From JAFGHJ01 sp964525555 (GTDB taxonomy: Bacteria; Hydrothermota; UBA3072), in the NCBI GenBank assembly GCA_964525555.1, contig CAZGHN010000011.1, forward strand, positions 24,234-88,233: a stretch of 64,000 bases of DNA. The letters run 5' to 3'. Made by a program: the position numbers and the translations under genes. Below, in pieces: positions 1 through 8,136 of this stretch (its first letter is position 1; each line of letters opens with the position of its first letter). The notes under the pieces are model-generated. The model saw only the letters and a program-made list of their open reading frames with translations, was not told the origin of the DNA and ran no database searches.

Positions 1-186
1 TACATTCGTTTTCAAGTAATGAGGAATCTTCGCCGCCTGGCCAATCCCTGAAACCATAACCAGTTCTTCGGGTTTTATACCGAGTTCCGATAACGCGTCT
101 TTTAAAATCTTAAGGATGCTGAAATTTCCGCAGCCGGGACACCATGCAATATCTATTTTTCCCATATCATAGGTTTTAGCATCCAT
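1..186 (-). CDS. korB: 2-oxoacid:ferredoxin oxidoreductase beta subunit (partial, 3' end outside window)
   Basis: Only the first 62 codons are present. The translation begins MDAKTYDMGKIDIAWCPGCG and continues with a GIGQAAKIPHY-type stretch, the start of the thiamine-diphosphate-binding beta chain of the KorB/PorB family. Its WCPGCG motif contributes a conserved cysteine of the family. With the alpha chain it would oxidise a 2-oxoacid to an acyl-CoA and reduce ferredoxin in the cytoplasm. The start is fixed by a TAATG junction: the ATG shares one base with the korA stop codon, and an AAGGAGG ribosome site lies inside the korA 3' end. Translational coupling is therefore likely. The substrate (2-oxoglutarate, pyruvate or other) cannot be told from this fragment. 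Confidence 0.88.
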   Translation of the reverse strand, partial: MDAKTYDMGKIDIAWCPGCGNFSILKILKDALSELGIKPEELVMVSGIGQAAKIPHYLKTNV

Positions 187-1889
187 TATTTATCCTCCTT
201 TTTCGCTACTTTTTTAAGTTTTTTTACGATCTCCTCTACCCCAAAAGGCAGTCCGTTGTATTTTAATACCGATTTATCGATTTTCATTCCGGTTTCCATT
301 CTAATTAACCTTGCAAATTGCCCGGTAGCATTGTTTTCCACTACTATGGTCTTACCCGCTTTCTCGATATATTCTCTGGTATCAGGATGAAGCGGATAAA
401 GTTGTTTATAATGCAAAAAAGCGATATTCTTGTCATCGAGTCTTTCTAAAGCTTCCTTTATACCGTAATAAGTAGAACCCCACCCTATCACTAATGTCCT
501 ATACTTTTTATTTCCAATAAGCTCCGGAGGTTCTATTTCCTTTTTAATTAAATCCATTTTCCTGAGTCTCTTATCTGTTATCTCTGTTCTAAAATCCAGG
601 TCCTCGGTTATATGCCCTTCTTCGTCATGCTCGTCGCTGTCCACCGAAACGAGTCCCTGCCCATAACCCGGAATACCTCTGGGGCTTATGCCGTTTTTAG
701 TTAATTTATAACGCTTATAATTTTTATCAGTTTTAACTATGAATTTTTTATTCTTTAATTTCGATAGATTAATAGAAGAAACAAGAAAAGAAGCATCGAG
801 TAGATATTGATCCGTCATTACAATAACCGGAACCTGAAACTTATCCGCCAGGTTAAAAGCCTTCCTGCTTAATTTAAAAATATCCTCTGTTTTACCGGGA
901 GCGAATATTATTCTAGGAAATTCTCCGTGACCGGCAAAAAGTGCAAAAAGTAAATCTCCCTGTTCGCTTCTTGTGGGAAGTCCTGTAGCCGGACCGGGTC
1001 TCTGGGCAAGATGAATTACTATCGGAGTTTCCAATATGCCGGAAAGACTCAAACCCTCCGCCATTAAAGCAAATCCTCCACCCGAGGTAGTAACCATGGC
1101 TCTCGCTCCGGCGTAGAAGGCTCCGAGAGACATATTAATAGCGCATATTTCACTCTCTGCCTGCTCCGCTATTATCCCGAATTCCTCCTGCTGAGTGGAG
1201 AGAAAAGTAAGCACTCCGGTCGAAGGGGACATCGGATATGAAGAAATAAAATTACATCCTCCGGCTATCGCTCCGAGAGAGACCAGCTCTGTACCGTTTA
1301 ACAGCGAGCTATCCTTTACCTTCTTGCTTCTCTTTATCTTAAAATCGAATTTATTTTCCTTTATTAGTTTTTCTCCTATTTCAAAACCTTTTTTCCCGGC
1401 TTTGATATTTCCTTCAATAATCTTTTTGTCTTTCTTCCTGAAAAAATCCCTAATAAAACCCCTCACCATGGAGAAATCGACACCGAGCATACCGCAGAGT
1501 AGTCCAACAGTAACAGTATTAGCGTATAGTTTATTACCCGCCTCTTTTGCCAGTTCTATGAAAGGAACTTCGAATGTCTTTTTTGCCCGACCCTCTATAA
1601 ATTCTTTCTTCCCGAGTATTATCGTATCTTTATCTATCCTCCACTTTACATGGTCCACCGCTTTTGAATCTAACGGAATTAAAACATCTATTTTTTCTAC
1701 AAAAGAATCAACCCACTCATCGGATACTCGTATTTCAGTAGAATTGCTTCCTCCTCTAATTCTAGACATAAACTCTCTCGCTGCAAAAACAAAATAACCT
1801 GAACGTTTAAGAACAGAAACGAGTATTTTTTCAACGGTTTGGATACCTTGACCAGCTTCACCGCATAAAACGATTGAAATATCTTTCAT
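186..1889 (-). CDS. korA: 2-oxoacid:ferredoxin oxidoreductase, fused gamma-alpha subunit
   Basis: 567 residues. The N-terminal part (about 1-180) is the gamma domain, beginning CGEAGQGIQTVEKIL. The alpha domain follows from about residue 198 with GTELVSLGAIAGGCNF, the SSYPMSPSTG pyrimidine-binding stretch and an EQAESEICAINM segment. This gamma-alpha fusion is the usual form in KorA-type 2-oxoacid oxidoreductases. The enzyme decarboxylates a 2-oxoacid with CoA and passes electrons to ferredoxin, a typical anaerobic central-metabolism reaction. A GGAGAGGAGG ribosome site precedes the ATG. korB follows with a one-base overlap. The likely electron acceptor, a small ferredoxin, is encoded at 3275 on the other strand. 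2-Oxoglutarate is the best guess for substrate, but branched-chain or pyruvate forms look alike. Confidence 0.9.
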   Translation of the reverse strand: MKDISIVLCGEAGQGIQTVEKILVSVLKRSGYFVFAAREFMSRIRGGSNSTEIRVSDEWVDSFVEKIDVLIPLDSKAVDHVKWRIDKDTIILGKKEFIEGRAKKTFEVPFIELAKEAGNKLYANTVTVGLLCGMLGVDFSMVRGFIRDFFRKKDKKIIEGNIKAGKKGFEIGEKLIKENKFDFKIKRSKKVKDSSLLNGTELVSLGAIAGGCNFISSYPMSPSTGVLTFLSTQQEEFGIIAEQAESEICAINMSLGAFYAGARAMVTTSGGGFALMAEGLSLSGILETPIVIHLAQRPGPATGLPTRSEQGDLLFALFAGHGEFPRIIFAPGKTEDIFKLSRKAFNLADKFQVPVIVMTDQYLLDASFLVSSINLSKLKNKKFIVKTDKNYKRYKLTKNGISPRGIPGYGQGLVSVDSDEHDEEGHITEDLDFRTEITDKRLRKMDLIKKEIEPPELIGNKKYRTLVIGWGSTYYGIKEALERLDDKNIAFLHYKQLYPLHPDTREYIEKAGKTIVVENNATGQFARLIRMETGMKIDKSVLKYNGLPFGVEEIVKKLKKVAKKEDK

Positions 1890-2085
1890 TTTTCCTCCTC
1901 TCCGTCAGGAATGAATCTAATAGTAAAAAAACACAGAAACATCTGTCTAAAAGCACCATAATAAACACAGAAAAAAGTTAATTTTATATTACCTCTATTT
2001 AAGAGTAGACATCCATTTAAGTTTGTCAAGTGCTTAAATTTTTGAAATAACACTATTTAAAAGAAAAGTCAAAAAACCTCAACTC

Positions 2086-2113
2086 TTGACAAATAAAAGT
2101 ATATCCTTACACT
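2086..2113 (+). promoter_or_regulatory. Probable promoter for the sulfurtransferase gene
   Basis: TTGACA at 2086-2091, a 16-base spacer and TACACT at 2108-2113. It lies in the 400-base gap between the divergent korA and sulfurtransferase genes and points towards the latter, leaving a leader of about 170 bases. The rest of the gap (1890-2290) shows no gene. Confidence 0.5.
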
Positions 2114-2290
2114 ATAAATAACATTAGAAAGCACCAAAAATTTAGAGTTTGTATCAGATAATTAATAAAAAAGAAAGAAATGCTTAACAATAGATCTTAA
2201 ACGGTAAGATTGAAAAAAGTAACTTTTTGTTAATAAATCCGTCTTATAAATCAGTGATTTTTTAATTTCTAACATTAAAAAGGGGGAACA

Positions 2291-3163
2291 ATGAGGAAAG
2301 AGTACCCTTTCGGGAAAGATATAATCAAGTGGACATCTACCAAATGGATTGAAGAAAACCTCGGAAACGGCAATTTTATGATTCTGGATGTACAACCCGA
2401 CATTCATGATTACATCACAGAACATATACCCGGCTCCGTTTACTTCAATCAGAAGCTTCTAAGAATACCGTATAAAGGTATCCCCGGAAAATTCGTTTCT
2501 GAAAATGTTATCAAACAATTGTTCAACAGAGTAGGATTAAAACCGGATTTTCCCGTTGTGGTCTATACCGGAACAGGCAGTTTTCGAGGTTGGGGTGACG
2601 GTTTGGAACAAACCATGGTCGCGTATTCACTTGCCCGTTTCGGACACAATAAAGTCTGGCTGCTCGATGGTGGCCTGGACAAATGGAAAAAAGAAAATAG
2701 AGCTCTAACCAAAGAATTCCCCCCCATAGAAGAATCAGATTTCCCTGTTAACCTGCGAGAAGATTTTTTCGTAAATATAGAACAGGTGAAAGAAATGAAA
2801 GAAAGAGAAGATGTTATTCTGCTGGATGCAAGACCTTCTGAAATGTACGAGGGACAATCCATCTGGGCAAAACCGGGGCATATTCCGGGAGCAATGAATC
2901 TTCCCTGGAAAAGCCTTATGAATTCTGAAAACACAAGACTTTTAAAACCCGGAGAAGAAATAAAAAAAATCCTTGACGCACAGAATATTACCAAAGATAA
3001 AATCATTATATGTTCTTGCGGAACAGGCCGAGAAGCAACAAACGAGTTCATCCTGTTAAAGTATTTTTTTGATTTTCCAAAGATAAAAAACTACGAAGGT
3101 TCGATGACGGAGTGGACTGCTTATCCTGAAAACCCTACCGTAACCGGCAAAAATCCGAGATAA
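2291..3163 (+). CDS. Two-domain sulfurtransferase (rhodanese family, SseA-like)
   Basis: 290 residues forming two rhodanese domains. The N-terminal copy (about 15-140, with ILDVQPDIHDYI and a VVVYTGTGSFRGWGD loop) has no cysteine at the catalytic position and should be structural. The C-terminal copy (about 150-285) has LLDARPSEMYEG, GHIPGAMNLPW and the loop CGTGREA, with the expected catalytic Cys at residue 243. That loop resembles the CGSGVTA loop of mercaptopyruvate sulfurtransferases more than the CRKGVTA loop of thiosulfate sulfurtransferases. A predicted role is moving sulfane sulfur to a thiol or protein acceptor in the cytoplasm; no signal peptide is seen. AGGGGG precedes the ATG. 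It sits beside a ferredoxin gene and opposite a large sulfur-trafficking operon. Confidence 0.85.
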   Translation: MRKEYPFGKDIIKWTSTKWIEENLGNGNFMILDVQPDIHDYITEHIPGSVYFNQKLLRIPYKGIPGKFVSENVIKQLFNRVGLKPDFPVVVYTGTGSFRGWGDGLEQTMVAYSLARFGHNKVWLLDGGLDKWKKENRALTKEFPPIEESDFPVNLREDFFVNIEQVKEMKEREDVILLDARPSEMYEGQSIWAKPGHIPGAMNLPWKSLMNSENTRLLKPGEEIKKILDAQNITKDKIIICSCGTGREATNEFILLKYFFDFPKIKNYEGSMTEWTAYPENPTVTGKNPR

Positions 3164-3274
3164 AAATGCTACCTTGTTCTGAGCGGACTTGCCGGATGAA
3201 ATTCGAATACCTGCCTGTTAGAATTTAACAAGCAGAAATATAATGCTATAAATATCAGGGCTAAAGGAGTAAAA

Positions 3275-3466
3275 ATGATAATACCACGAGTAGATAAAGA
3301 CTTATGTATCAGCTGCGCTACATGCATAAATCTATGTCCCGATGTATTTCAATTTGGAGATGACGGCAAATCTGAAGTAATAAATCAAGAAGGATGTAAT
3401 GGTTGTGATTGCCAGGAAGCTGCCGATTCATGCCCGGCCGATGCAATAATACTTGAAGAAAGGTAA
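3275..3466 (+). CDS. Small 4Fe-4S ferredoxin
   Basis: 63 residues. Cysteines lie at 11, 14, 17 and 21 (CISCATCINLCP), then at 41, 44, 46 and 53, the last in CPADAI. The layout matches Thermotoga-type single-cluster ferredoxins, in which Cys 11, 14, 17 and 53 bind one [4Fe-4S] cluster and others may pair or carry a second site. The extra CNGCDC group is unusual and leaves a second cluster possible. It would act as a soluble one-electron carrier, for instance for the Kor enzyme at 1-1889 or for the ferredoxin-thioredoxin reductase at 5935. A GGAG-type ribosome site (aaaggag) lies just upstream of the ATG. Confidence 0.88.
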   Translation: MIIPRVDKDLCISCATCINLCPDVFQFGDDGKSEVINQEGCNGCDCQEAADSCPADAIILEER

Positions 3467-3581
3467 TAGGTCTTTTATATGCAAATATTACTCTTGAAAC
3501 TTGATCGAAAAAGATTGATTACTTTAACATTTATTGAAGGAAATCAGGTAGATTATTCATCAACTTTTCTCCTTAATATTA

Positions 3582-5291
3582 TTACTTATCAAAAAATTTC
3601 TCGATTTCATCTTTTTTAAGATTTTTGTAAAATTCATCAACAAGATTCTTACTGGGGGAGGCGACATGAAGCAAATCGCACTTTATGTCACTTAGTTTTG
3701 ATGCCTCTACGCTAAAACTCTTAATACCAAGACTAATAAACAAGGGATAAAACTCTTCAAAGCTCGCAATTTCGCCACATAGACACACTTCCTTTTTGTG
3801 CTTTTGTGTTTCCTTAACAATTATTTCCATAAGACGAACAAGAGAAGGGTGAAGGATATGATACCTTTTCTCTATTATTTGGTTAGTTCTCGATGCTGCA
3901 AGCGTATATTGAAGTAAGTCATTCGATCCTATATTGGCAAAATCGACATATTTCATAAGAACACCCGACATTAAAGCTGCTGCAGGCGTCTCTATCATTA
4001 TTCCTTCTTTTACTTCTTTCTTATACTTCTTTTTCTCTTTTCGTAAAACAGCTTCCGCTTTTTTTCTTATCTCTCTGAATGATTCTATATCAGATATATC
4101 GGATATCATCGGATATAATAATCGGATATTTCCATAAGCCGAAGCTCGAAGTATCGCTTTAATTTGATCGATGTAAATCTCATAAAAAGCATCTATGGCT
4201 CTTGCTCCACGGATCCCAAGATCATGATTCTCTCCGGGAGGAAGACGTAAATACGTAGGCATCTTGTCCCCGCTAACATCCAACACCCTTATATTAACAC
4301 TTTTACCATCCGCGATTTCGGCGATATATCTATAAACCTTAAACCACTCTTCTTCAGATGGGGCTTTCTCTCTGCTCGAAAATAGAAATTCAGAACGGAA
4401 AAGCCCTATTCCATCAAAATTCAAACCCTCGAGCATCTTTATCTCTGCCTGAAGGCTAATATTCGCTTTCAACGTAAGCCGCTGGCCTTTTTTAGTTTGA
4501 GTCGGTTCCACCTCTTTAACCATACAAAATTGTTTACGCTTTTCCGCTTCTTCTATCTTTTGGTCATAATATCTTTCTGTTTTATTATCCGGGTTTACAA
4601 TAACCTTTCCAAGAGAAGCATCCACAATGATTTTGTCACCACACTCGATATTTTTTAAAGCATCTATACCAAACACAATAGGAACGCCAAAATTCTGAGC
4701 AAGTATGGTAGCATGTGATGTAAGTCCTCCTTCCTCACTAACAAAAGCAAGCAAATCACTCCGGGCTATATTTAAAACCATAGAAGGACTGAGTCTTTTC
4801 GATACAACGACTACAGGCTGCCTTTCATCTATAGGACAATGAAATTTTCCGGAAAGCCCATCGAAAGAAGAAAGAATACGGTTCCTAATATCTACAATGT
4901 CATGGGTTATTTCCGAAAAGTGGAAGTCCTTGTTTTGGAATCTTTCTTGATAGATATCAAAAACATCGTTTACAGCATGCTCCGCATTGATAAGCCTCTT
5001 TCTTATGAGAGCAACAATTTCCTCAAACAAAGCCTCATCTTCTAAAATCGTACTATGCGCGGCAAGTATTTCTTCACCGGTTTTTCCGAATATCTCTTCC
5101 GAGACCTTCAACATCTGCTCTATTGCTTGTCTTGTTTTCCCATAGGCCTCTTTTAGACGAGTAATTTCTCTCTCTATCTTCTCTTCCTCTATCATATAGT
5201 GAGGAATATTTTCTTCTACTTCTTCGGTATAAACATTGGCGATCCCTTTAGCTAAACCCGAATTAGCACTTATACCCTTTAAGATTTTCAT
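3582..5291 (-). CDS. ptsI: Phosphoenolpyruvate-protein phosphotransferase (PTS enzyme I)
   Basis: 569 residues, the usual length for enzyme I. It starts with the typical GISANSGLAKG. The phospho-histidine lies in GGLTSHATILAQ near residue 190. The PEP-binding barrel follows with GIGLFRSEFLF, GIMIETPAAA, ANIGSNDLLQYTLA and the catalytic-cysteine stretch CLCGEIAS. It transfers phosphate from PEP to HPr in the cytoplasm. No HPr or EII gene is visible in the window, so its partner must be elsewhere, or it works in a regulatory phosphorelay. It is the last gene of a long leftward run and 33 bases from the PfpI-like gene. The ribosome site is weak (aaggtaaag). Confidence 0.92.
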   Translation of the reverse strand: MKILKGISANSGLAKGIANVYTEEVEENIPHYMIEEEKIEREITRLKEAYGKTRQAIEQMLKVSEEIFGKTGEEILAAHSTILEDEALFEEIVALIRKRLINAEHAVNDVFDIYQERFQNKDFHFSEITHDIVDIRNRILSSFDGLSGKFHCPIDERQPVVVVSKRLSPSMVLNIARSDLLAFVSEEGGLTSHATILAQNFGVPIVFGIDALKNIECGDKIIVDASLGKVIVNPDNKTERYYDQKIEEAEKRKQFCMVKEVEPTQTKKGQRLTLKANISLQAEIKMLEGLNFDGIGLFRSEFLFSSREKAPSEEEWFKVYRYIAEIADGKSVNIRVLDVSGDKMPTYLRLPPGENHDLGIRGARAIDAFYEIYIDQIKAILRASAYGNIRLLYPMISDISDIESFREIRKKAEAVLRKEKKKYKKEVKEGIMIETPAAALMSGVLMKYVDFANIGSNDLLQYTLAASRTNQIIEKRYHILHPSLVRLMEIIVKETQKHKKEVCLCGEIASFEEFYPLFISLGIKSFSVEASKLSDIKCDLLHVASPSKNLVDEFYKNLKKDEIEKFFDK

Positions 5292-5324
5292 TTTTTCTTT
5301 ACCTTATCCTCTATATCTTAAGTT

Positions 5325-5843
5325 TTATGCACCTTTTCCTTTAAGAAATTTTATAATTTCTCTGCAGAAGGAAGGTAAATCATAGGGATTACGGGAAGTA
5401 ATCAGATTTCCATCGACGACCACCTCTTCGTCAAGAAATTTAGCTCCGGCATTTATTATATCGTCTTTTATTGCAAAAAAACATGTTGCTGTCCTCCCTC
5501 TTAAAACATCAGCGGAAACTAATACCGAACCCCCGTGACAGATCGCAGCTACAAGCTTTTCTTCTTCGTTCATCTTTTTAACAAATTCGTTAACTTTTGA
5601 ATATCGCCGCAAAACATCTGGAGCGTACCCGCCTGGTATTACTACACCATCAAAATCCGAAATTCTGACTTCCTCGACCGTGATTTCTTCGGGTGCCGGA
5701 TAACCTTCTTTACTTTGATATTCTTTCTTCTTTCCGGTCCCTACAAATACTGTTTCGAATCCCGCTTCTCGCAGCCTCAGATAAGGATACCATACTTCCA
5801 GGACCTGATAGTGATCTTCTATCAAAACAGCTATTCTTTTCAT
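5325..5843 (-). CDS. DJ-1/PfpI family protein
   Basis: 172 residues with the class I glutamine-amidotransferase-like fold of the PfpI/YhbO group. The nucleophile elbow is AAICHGGSVLV, with the Cys followed by His. GVVIPGGYAPDVLR supplies the acidic region, and the C-terminal SRNPYDLPSFC is typical. Family members have been called proteases, and more recently deglycases or glyoxalases; the true substrate is debated. Its place in a thiol/redox gene run suggests protein or metabolite repair under stress. Length and motifs are complete. ATG start with GGAGGAAT upstream. Confidence 0.85.
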   Translation of the reverse strand: MKRIAVLIEDHYQVLEVWYPYLRLREAGFETVFVGTGKKKEYQSKEGYPAPEEITVEEVRISDFDGVVIPGGYAPDVLRRYSKVNEFVKKMNEEEKLVAAICHGGSVLVSADVLRGRTATCFFAIKDDIINAGAKFLDEEVVVDGNLITSRNPYDLPSFCREIIKFLKGKGA

Positions 5844-5934
5844 TTTATTCCTCCAAGCTTACCTTTTGAAAATTCATATTTTATTTTTTGTATTATCGTA
5901 AATAATATTCGGTCCATTTCCACTCAATCTTTTT

Positions 5935-6453
5935 TTATTCTAAAAATTTCTCAAATCTCTCTTTTTTTGCCTTACAGATAGGACACACTCCCGGGGGTTC
6001 ATCACGACCGCAAAGATATCCACAGACCTTGCAACGCCATATTGGTTTAGACAGCTTCGACTGCCCGATTTTATTTTCCACAGACTCTCTCTCCATTTTT
6101 TCTCTTTCCTCCTTGGGAGGCCTTCTCTCCGGTATCTTTTTTACTTCTTTTTTTCCGTCTACAACCGCCTGTGATACGTAAAGTCCGCAATAACAGGTAT
6201 CGTAGTCATTTAAATCAGGGTCTCTATAATCACAGGGACATATTATATCAAGGTCTTTATCTTTTACTGCGGACGCAAGTCGGCATGGGCATGCCCAGTA
6301 TCCATATCTTTTTTCGTTTACAAGCAAACCTTCTACCAGGTCTCTTGTGAATTCCTCATCGGGATTTAGATGGTAACCTGCAGAGGCTGCCTCTTCATTC
6401 AATCTCTTATACAATTTATCGATCAGCTCTTTCGTTATATTAATTTCATCCAT
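5935..6453 (-). CDS. Ferredoxin-thioredoxin reductase catalytic domain fused to a rubredoxin-like domain
   Basis: 172 residues from the chosen ATG (MDEINITKELIDKL). The first 120 residues carry the FTR catalytic-chain motifs in order: CPC (WACPCRLA), CPC (IICPCDYRD) and CYC (DTCYCGLYV), which hold a [4Fe-4S] cluster next to a redox disulfide. The last 35 residues form a rubredoxin/rubrerythrin-type iron site (WRCKVCGY and GVCPICKAKK). FTR takes single electrons from ferredoxin and reduces a thioredoxin-like disulfide. The start overlaps the glutaredoxin stop by 8 bases (ATGGATGA). A longer reading from 6492 would overlap that gene more and is less likely. The adjacent glutaredoxin-like protein is the obvious substrate. 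Confidence 0.85.
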   Translation of the reverse strand: MDEINITKELIDKLYKRLNEEAASAGYHLNPDEEFTRDLVEGLLVNEKRYGYWACPCRLASAVKDKDLDIICPCDYRDPDLNDYDTCYCGLYVSQAVVDGKKEVKKIPERRPPKEEREKMERESVENKIGQSKLSKPIWRCKVCGYLCGRDEPPGVCPICKAKKERFEKFLE

Positions 6454-6730
6454 TTGGAATTTTACTCCTGATTTCCTCTTCGTCATAACCATTTATAGAT
6501 TCCTTATCATTGATAACAATCGTTGGAAAAGACCCCAGAGGATTCCATTTTTCCATCTCTTCTTCCGCTTTCTTCATTTCTTCTTCATTAAGAAGATCAA
6601 CATCAATATAATCATACCCCACATTCAGAATATTCAACAATTTTTTTGTCTTTTTACACCAAACGCAGGTGGATAAAGCATAAAGCATTATCTTCCCCAT
6701 ATTTTTCCCTTCCACGTGTTTTACATCCAT
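6446..6730 (-). CDS. Glutaredoxin-like thiol-disulfide protein
   Basis: 94 residues with a thioredoxin fold. The active site is STCVWCKKTKKLL, followed by DVDLL, the cis-proline stretch GSFPTIVIND and a C-terminal INGYDEEEIR. This resembles NrdH/glutaredoxin-like small oxidoreductases. It is probably reduced by the ferredoxin-thioredoxin reductase encoded immediately downstream, which it overlaps by 8 bases. Two starts are possible: the first ATG with AAAGGGG upstream, or Met11 (MGKIMLYA) with GGAAGGG upstream. The shorter form matches the family better at the N-terminus. Cytoplasmic. Confidence 0.83.
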   Translation of the reverse strand: MDVKHVEGKNMGKIMLYALSTCVWCKKTKKLLNILNVGYDYIDVDLLNEEEMKKAEEEMEKWNPLGSFPTIVINDKESINGYDEEEIRSKIPNG

Positions 6731-6750
6731 CTTTACCCCTTTAAAAGTTT

Positions 6751-7149
6751 TTATATATTACCATTTACCAAATCCTCTAAAGTATAAGATTTTAATGTTC
6801 TTTGCAAAGTGACCCCAACTTTTTCCCATAATTTCTTAGCTTTACATTCGCTATACTTTTCACAAATCGAAGGAGAATCTATACAGTTGGCGGGATTTAG
6901 AGAACCTTCGAGTATATCCACTATCTCACCACAGCTTATCTTATCCGGAGGTCTACCAAGAATATAACCCTCTCTCACTCTAACTATTAGCCCTCTGGCT
7001 TTTAAAGAAGAAATAATATGATCAAGATACTTCATAGAAACTCCTAGTCGAGAGGCAATATCCTTTAAAAGAATCGGCTTATCTCTATAACAACGGGCAA
7101 GTTCGATCATCGCTCTCATACCATATCTTGTCCTCGTCGAGAAATTCAT
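6751..7149 (-). CDS. Rrf2 family transcriptional regulator (IscR-like)
   Basis: 132 residues. An N-terminal winged helix (STRTRYGMRAMIELARCY, then LKDIASRLGVSMKYLDHI) is followed by a cysteine set, C-x5-C-x5-C (starting NCIDSPSIC), expected to ligate an Fe-S cluster as in IscR-type sensors. Such proteins read Fe-S status and repress or activate Fe-S assembly genes. It sits inside the isc/nfu gene run, so autoregulation of that run is likely. It is a candidate binder of the 28-bp palindrome at 10000-10027 and its twin at 14329-14356; that link is inference. Length is typical of the family (about 130-150). Confidence 0.88.
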   Translation of the reverse strand: MNFSTRTRYGMRAMIELARCYRDKPILLKDIASRLGVSMKYLDHIISSLKARGLIVRVREGYILGRPPDKISCGEIVDILEGSLNPANCIDSPSICEKYSECKAKKLWEKVGVTLQRTLKSYTLEDLVNGNI

Positions 7150-7200
7150 TCTTCAAGAACTCCCATATTTTTTCTCACCCCATTGACGCTTATCATAACA

Positions 7201-7452
7201 TTAAGCAACAGCGACCACTTCTTTAACTTCAGGAACCTGTTTTTTCAGGTAACTTTCTATGCCGGCCTTCAAAGTTAGCCCGGACATCATACATCCTGAA
7301 CAAGCCCCCATTAGTCTGACCTTTACAATTCCCTCTTCTGTTATTTCTACCAATTCTACGTCTCCTCCGTCAGCATGCAGCGAAGGTTTTATATCTTTTA
7401 TTGCTTCTTCTACTTTTTCCTTAGTTTTATTGATTTCCTTTTCTTTTCCCAT
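7201..7452 (-). CDS. NifU-like C-terminal (Nfu) Fe-S carrier
   Basis: 83 residues, a stand-alone Nfu domain: IKPSLHADGGDVELVEI followed by GACSGCMMSGLTLKAGIE, whose CxxC binds or transfers a [4Fe-4S] cluster, usually as a dimer. It would carry clusters from the IscU scaffold to target enzymes. I start it at the ATG at 7452 because AGGAG lies 5 bases upstream; a GTG two codons earlier would abut the ribosome site. The gene lies between iscU and the Rrf2 regulator, with short gaps and the same strand. Confidence 0.88.
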   Translation of the reverse strand: MGKEKEINKTKEKVEEAIKDIKPSLHADGGDVELVEITEEGIVKVRLMGACSGCMMSGLTLKAGIESYLKKQVPEVKEVVAVA

Positions 7453-7497
7453 TTTCACTCCTTTTCTTTATATTTAAAAGCACAAATCAACTTTTCC

Positions 7498-8133
7498 TTA
7501 AACAGTAAACCTGACAATAACTTTATCTACATCCCAAAGATTTTCAAGCTTTTCTAATATTTCTTCCCTGATGTTGTTCGCAAACTGATGATCTTCGGGA
7601 AGACTTACCGATACCTCGATTGTTCCATTTTCAATTTTAACACTATCGATTAAATTAGTTCTTACAAGGTCGAGCCCCGCAAGTGGATTCATAACGTGTC
7701 TTAGTCTCTTCAATACTATTTCTTTTGTTGTCGGTATCTTCTCCTTAACAAGACCGTGCTTTTCCTCATAATTGGCAATTGCAGCCCGCAGACCGTCCAC
7801 AGCGAGCACGGAACAATGCGTTTTTATTTTTGGTAGTCCTCCGAGCGCATCCGAAGCTTCTCTCCAATTTATTTTTTTAGCCTCTTCGAGAGTTTTACCC
7901 TTAGCAAGTTCGGTAATAATTGAACCAGTGGCAATGTTTGACGCACATCCGTACGATTCAAACTTTATATCCTTTATCTTCTTCGAATCCTCATCTACTT
8001 TAATATAAACAGATACCATATCTCCGCACGCAGGACTTCCCTCCGTAGACTTTCCATCAGGGTTTTCGATGCTTCCTACATTTCTGGGATTTCTAAAATG
8101 TTCAAGCACTTTTTCGTTATACGGAAATTTCAT
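7498..8133 (-). CDS. iscU: IscU/NifU-type scaffold fused to a MIP18 (DUF59)-like domain
   Basis: 211 residues. Residues 1-130 are an IscU scaffold with the three conserved cysteines in SPACGDMVSVY, SYGCASNIATGS and KTHCSVLAVDGL, and the conserved Asp in ACGD. A further 75 residues (from about 137) read as a MIP18/DUF59 domain: VLKRLRHVMNPLAGLDLV, then a gap and EKLENLWDVDKVIVRFTV. The DUF59 part lacks the reactive cysteine seen in some SufT-type proteins. Stand-alone IscU proteins are about 130 residues, so this is a fusion. The scaffold receives sulfur from IscS, encoded 3 bases upstream, and passes clusters to Nfu and to apo-enzymes. GAGGTAAAAG precedes the ATG. Confidence 0.87.
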   Translation of the reverse strand: MKFPYNEKVLEHFRNPRNVGSIENPDGKSTEGSPACGDMVSVYIKVDEDSKKIKDIKFESYGCASNIATGSIITELAKGKTLEEAKKINWREASDALGGLPKIKTHCSVLAVDGLRAAIANYEEKHGLVKEKIPTTKEIVLKRLRHVMNPLAGLDLVRTNLIDSVKIENGTIEVSVSLPEDHQFANNIREEILEKLENLWDVDKVIVRFTV

Positions 8134-8136
8134 CTT

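Noticed and set aside
1195..1797. 200-codon open frame antisense to korA
   Set aside because: Ser/Phe/Ile-rich translation typical of a shadow; the korA frame has full family motifs.
3480..3622. 45-codon plus-strand frame from ATG 3480 running into the ptsI end
   Set aside because: No ribosome site, overlaps the ptsI 3' end, and no protein-like features.
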